Shown here: positions 14,344 to 16,043 of the stretch, one piece after another | Numbering within the stretch: position 1 is the first letter of the stretch | Layout of the letters: every line of letters begins with the position of its first letter | NCBI GenBank assembly: GCA_964553915.1 | Contig: CAZKMM010000053.1 | Coordinates: forward strand, 1 to 16,043 | From: CAZKMM01 sp964553915 | GTDB lineage: Bacteria; RBG-13-61-14; DRUE01 | DNA: 16,043 bases | Reading direction: 5' to 3' | Notes under the pieces: model-generated | What the model was told of the DNA's origin: nothing | What the model saw: only the letters and a program-made list of their open reading frames with translations | The model's database searches: none | Program-made: the position numbers and the translations under genes

Positions 14344-15422
14344 CTGGAAAGAAGTTGGGTATCCAGAGGATATTTCCCGTATTCCAGATAAAGAGAAATT
14401 GCCAGCTTATGAATTTCATCCTTAACTCCAATTACCCGCCACTCTGAATAAGGCCAGCCCACAAATCCGCCATTAAAATCTGCCAGCTTGAGAATCTGCT
14501 CCTTGATATGTGCCCGAAGAAGCTCCGGGTCATTCTTGATATAAACCTCCTGAATATCCGGCGAGCAGAACAAAGCGATTTTTCCACCTGCATTCTCCCT
14601 CAGCCAGTCTATCCCGCACATATTCGGGCTGTCTAACTGCAGGAAGTCAAAACCAATTTCAATCAGGGCAGGCACTATAAGGCGGATATTACCGCAGGAA
14701 TGAATCCCGCAGTCCATTCCCAGCTCGTGGCACCTCTCAACAATCCTCTGATAGCAGGGAGCAAAAAATTTCTCAAACAGCCCGGGAGAGATAAAGGTTC
14801 GCTCCTGAGTGCCCCAGTCATCCACAAGCATAAATCCTTCTGCTCCTGCTTTTTTGAAATTCTCCACAATCTGGAGATGGCAGTCAGTAAGAATTTCTAA
14901 AAGCCTATGGGTCTCTGCTGGATGATGAATCAAATCCGTCATTGCATTTTCAAATCCCCGAAGAAAGCGGAACCGTTCCCAGAGGGAATTATCATTGACT
15001 GCCAGCCGGTATCTGCTTCCGGCTAAAATTCTGCTCAGCCGGGCAAAGGTTTTAAACCGGCTCCAGTCAGAAAAATCCGGCGGTTTAAAATCCTCCAGCA
15101 AATCCCAGCTTTGTTCCAGTGCTCCTTTGACAACCTCGCCTTGCGTGGAAATAGGTGAAATTCGCCAGATAGTCCCCCATTCATCAATCGCAATTCTGGT
15201 TTGTTCCAGCCATCCTCTGGGGAGCTTTCGCTCCGGCTTCCAGAGACGGGATTTAATGATTAAAGGATGAAGATAAGGATAATATGGCTCCTCTGGTTGC
15301 CAGCTCTGAGGGGGGATATGAAAGAGCGGAAAAACATCTTTAAAACTCACCGGCACCCGGTCCGGACTGGCAAAATGTATCGCCCTTTTTACCCGCTCTC
15401 TGCTGGTCAACTTAGTTAACAT
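14340..15422 (-). CDS. URO-D superfamily protein (MtaA/CmuA-like methyltransferase type)
   Basis: TIM-barrel protein of the uroporphyrinogen decarboxylase superfamily. The methyltransferase-type branch (MtaA, MtbA, CmuA) moves methyl groups between corrinoid proteins and thiols; the substrate here is unknown. The N-terminus LTSRERVKRAIHFASPDRVP is typical. VDDWGTQ (200-206) and ISPGLFEKFFAPCYQRIV (211-228) match the branch, and HSCG (241-244) gives the His and Cys zinc ligands. The third ligand, a C-terminal Cys in MtaA, is not in the usual place; that segment reads GGFVGWPYSEW, and C286 is the only nearby alternative. It lacks residues characteristic of true HemE. I use the ATG at 15422; a TTG three bases earlier is possible. 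There is no Shine-Dalgarno, and the start lies within the frameshifted tail of the nuclease gene, suggesting translational coupling. Confidence 0.9.
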   Translation of the reverse strand: MLTKLTSRERVKRAIHFASPDRVPVSFKDVFPLFHIPPQSWQPEEPYYPYLHPLIIKSRLWKPERKLPRGWLEQTRIAIDEWGTIWRISPISTQGEVVKGALEQSWDLLEDFKPPDFSDWSRFKTFARLSRILAGSRYRLAVNDNSLWERFRFLRGFENAMTDLIHHPAETHRLLEILTDCHLQIVENFKKAGAEGFMLVDDWGTQERTFISPGLFEKFFAPCYQRIVERCHELGMDCGIHSCGNIRLIVPALIEIGFDFLQLDSPNMCGIDWLRENAGGKIALFCSPDIQEVYIKNDPELLRAHIKEQILKLADFNGGFVGWPYSEWRVIGVKDEIHKLAISLYLEYGKYPLDTQLLSS

Positions 15423-15624
15423 CAATTTTATTTTGCAGTAGATAAATTAGAAAGCTGATTAGCTTGTTATGTTTTCCTACCTTTCCTTTGCTTTTAGGAT
15501 ATTTCTTTTTTAAATTGCGAATCAATTTTTTTATGACATCATTCAAATCTATTAATATAATATCTTCTTCGCTACAAAACACTTCAAGCCTTCTCCATGG
15601 TCCATCTTCTCTTGGATTATTATA
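15412..15624 (-). pseudogene. C-terminal part of the nuclease-like gene, in a shifted frame
   Basis: On the minus strand, from base 15624 down to the TAA at 15412-15414, an uninterrupted 70-codon frame reads YNNPREDGPWRRLEVF..., then a hydrophobic strand near IILIDLN and Lys-rich helices ending NKIDVN. It joins the 15944 frame exactly after GYKP (near base 15625) if one base is added, giving a continuous protein of about 177 residues. The stop then overlaps the URO-D start at 15422, as expected for an operon. I infer a one-base deletion, either a true mutation, a sequencing/assembly error, or less likely programmed frameshifting. Confidence 0.75.
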
Positions 15625-15944
15625 GGTTTATATCCAACTACTAAAACATTTTTAATTTTTACTTGATTACCCAAACTTTGTTTTATTTTTTCCTCTGTCT
15701 TTTGTAAATTATCTTTCAATTTGTCTTTCCATTTTGGTTCATCCTTTTTAGATGGACCCCAAAACAATACACATTCAGCATGGATAATTTCATTTTCTTT
15801 TATTGCAAGAATATCAATATCAGAATGTGCCTGTATAATACGATTACTCTTTTTAGGTAAAACGATATCTTCATTTTCAATAACCAAATATCCTTTAAGT
15901 TTATAATATTCTGAGACCAAATCTTCCACCCAACTTATACCCAT
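15552..15944 (-). CDS. Small PD-(D/E)XK-like nuclease-fold protein, truncated by a frameshift
   Basis: The intact reading frame gives 130 residues, of which only the first 107 or so look native. An N-terminal helix, WVEDLVSEYYKLKGY (5-19), is followed by a strand-Asp-strand core, HSDIDILAIKENEIIHAECV (40-59), which resembles restriction-endonuclease-like folds. D42/D44 and E57 are candidate metal ligands, but the expected lysine two residues after the Glu is V59 (E-C-V). A lysine-rich helix (63-90) and strand KNVLVVGYKP (98-107) follow. After P107 the frame shows no natural ending, while the -1 frame continues as a convincing protein (separate entry). AGAGGAG lies 8 bases before the ATG. It is probably in an operon with the URO-D gene. 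The function is unknown; a nuclease or an inactive relative are both possible. Confidence 0.75.
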   Translation of the reverse strand: MGISWVEDLVSEYYKLKGYLVIENEDIVLPKKSNRIIQAHSDIDILAIKENEIIHAECVLFWGPSKKDEPKWKDKLKDNLQKTEEKIKQSLGNQVKIKNVLVVGYKPIIIQEKMDHGEGLKCFVAKKILY

Positions 15945-15946
15945 TT

Positions 15947-16043
15947 TTATTCTCCTCTCTTATTTTTTCCTTTCTCTTTCAAGATAATCTCTACCGTCTT
16001 TCTTGCGGAATTTCCCACCACTTTGGAGCAATGCTCCATCATT
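15947..16043 (-). CDS. 3' end of a further upstream gene, frame uncertain
   Basis: Two minus-strand frames are open from the right window edge. One ends at TAA 15947-15949, two bases before the nuclease-like ATG, with the last residues EIILKEKGKNKRGE. The other ends at TAA 15960-15962 and reads SGGKFRKKDGRDYLERERKK at its end. Both look protein-like, and one is probably the C-terminus of a gene co-transcribed with the nuclease-like and URO-D genes. The family cannot be named from so few residues. Confidence 0.45.
   Translation of the reverse strand, partial: MMEHCSKVVGNSARKTVEIILKEKGKNKRGE

Overview
The window is 16,043 bases of bacterial chromosome at roughly 43-46% GC by eye, densely packed with mostly housekeeping and envelope genes. 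A run of exactly 100 N flanked by two identical 55-base copies marks it as a draft, probably metagenome-assembled, scaffold. Signal peptides, a predicted outer-membrane barrel, a possible lipoprotein, an NtrC-type sigma-54 activator and a methyltransferase-type URO-D protein suggest an uncultivated diderm bacterium. I cannot name the phylum from sequence alone.

Left part (1-2804, plus strand): a membrane histidine kinase, cut by the window edge, and its sigma-54-dependent response regulator. A gene-poor stretch follows (2805-3720). It holds the assembly gap, an 11-bp tandem repeat, and tRNA-Lys(CUU) on the minus strand with a recognisable promoter.

Centre-left (3721-8105, plus strand): a tight three-gene run. 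It contains a class III PLP aminotransferase-family enzyme, an unrecognised protein with kinase-like (APH-type) sequence landmarks, and argS. The kinase-like gene starts 1 base after the PLP enzyme and overlaps argS by 8 bases. The kinase plus class III PLP pairing recalls kinase/phospholyase pairs and is the best candidate here for an undescribed small pathway.

Centre-right (12092 down to 8107, minus strand): replicative helicase dnaB leads a run of three exported proteins: a periplasmic TPR protein, a calcineurin-like phosphoesterase and a predicted outer-membrane barrel. The last gene converges on argS with one base between the stop codons. A 153-bp divergent spacer holds a good sigma-70-like promoter for each direction.

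Right part: on the plus strand (12246-14343), a secreted alpha/beta-hydrolase esterase and a secreted Asp-box (sialidase-like) beta-propeller, 4 bases apart. They converge with a minus-strand operon that reads from the right edge: the 3' end of an unknown gene, a small PD-(D/E)XK-like nuclease gene broken by a one-base frameshift, and a URO-D/MtaA-like methyltransferase whose start overlaps the frameshifted nuclease tail.

I see no CRISPR array, rRNA, complete insertion sequence or prophage.
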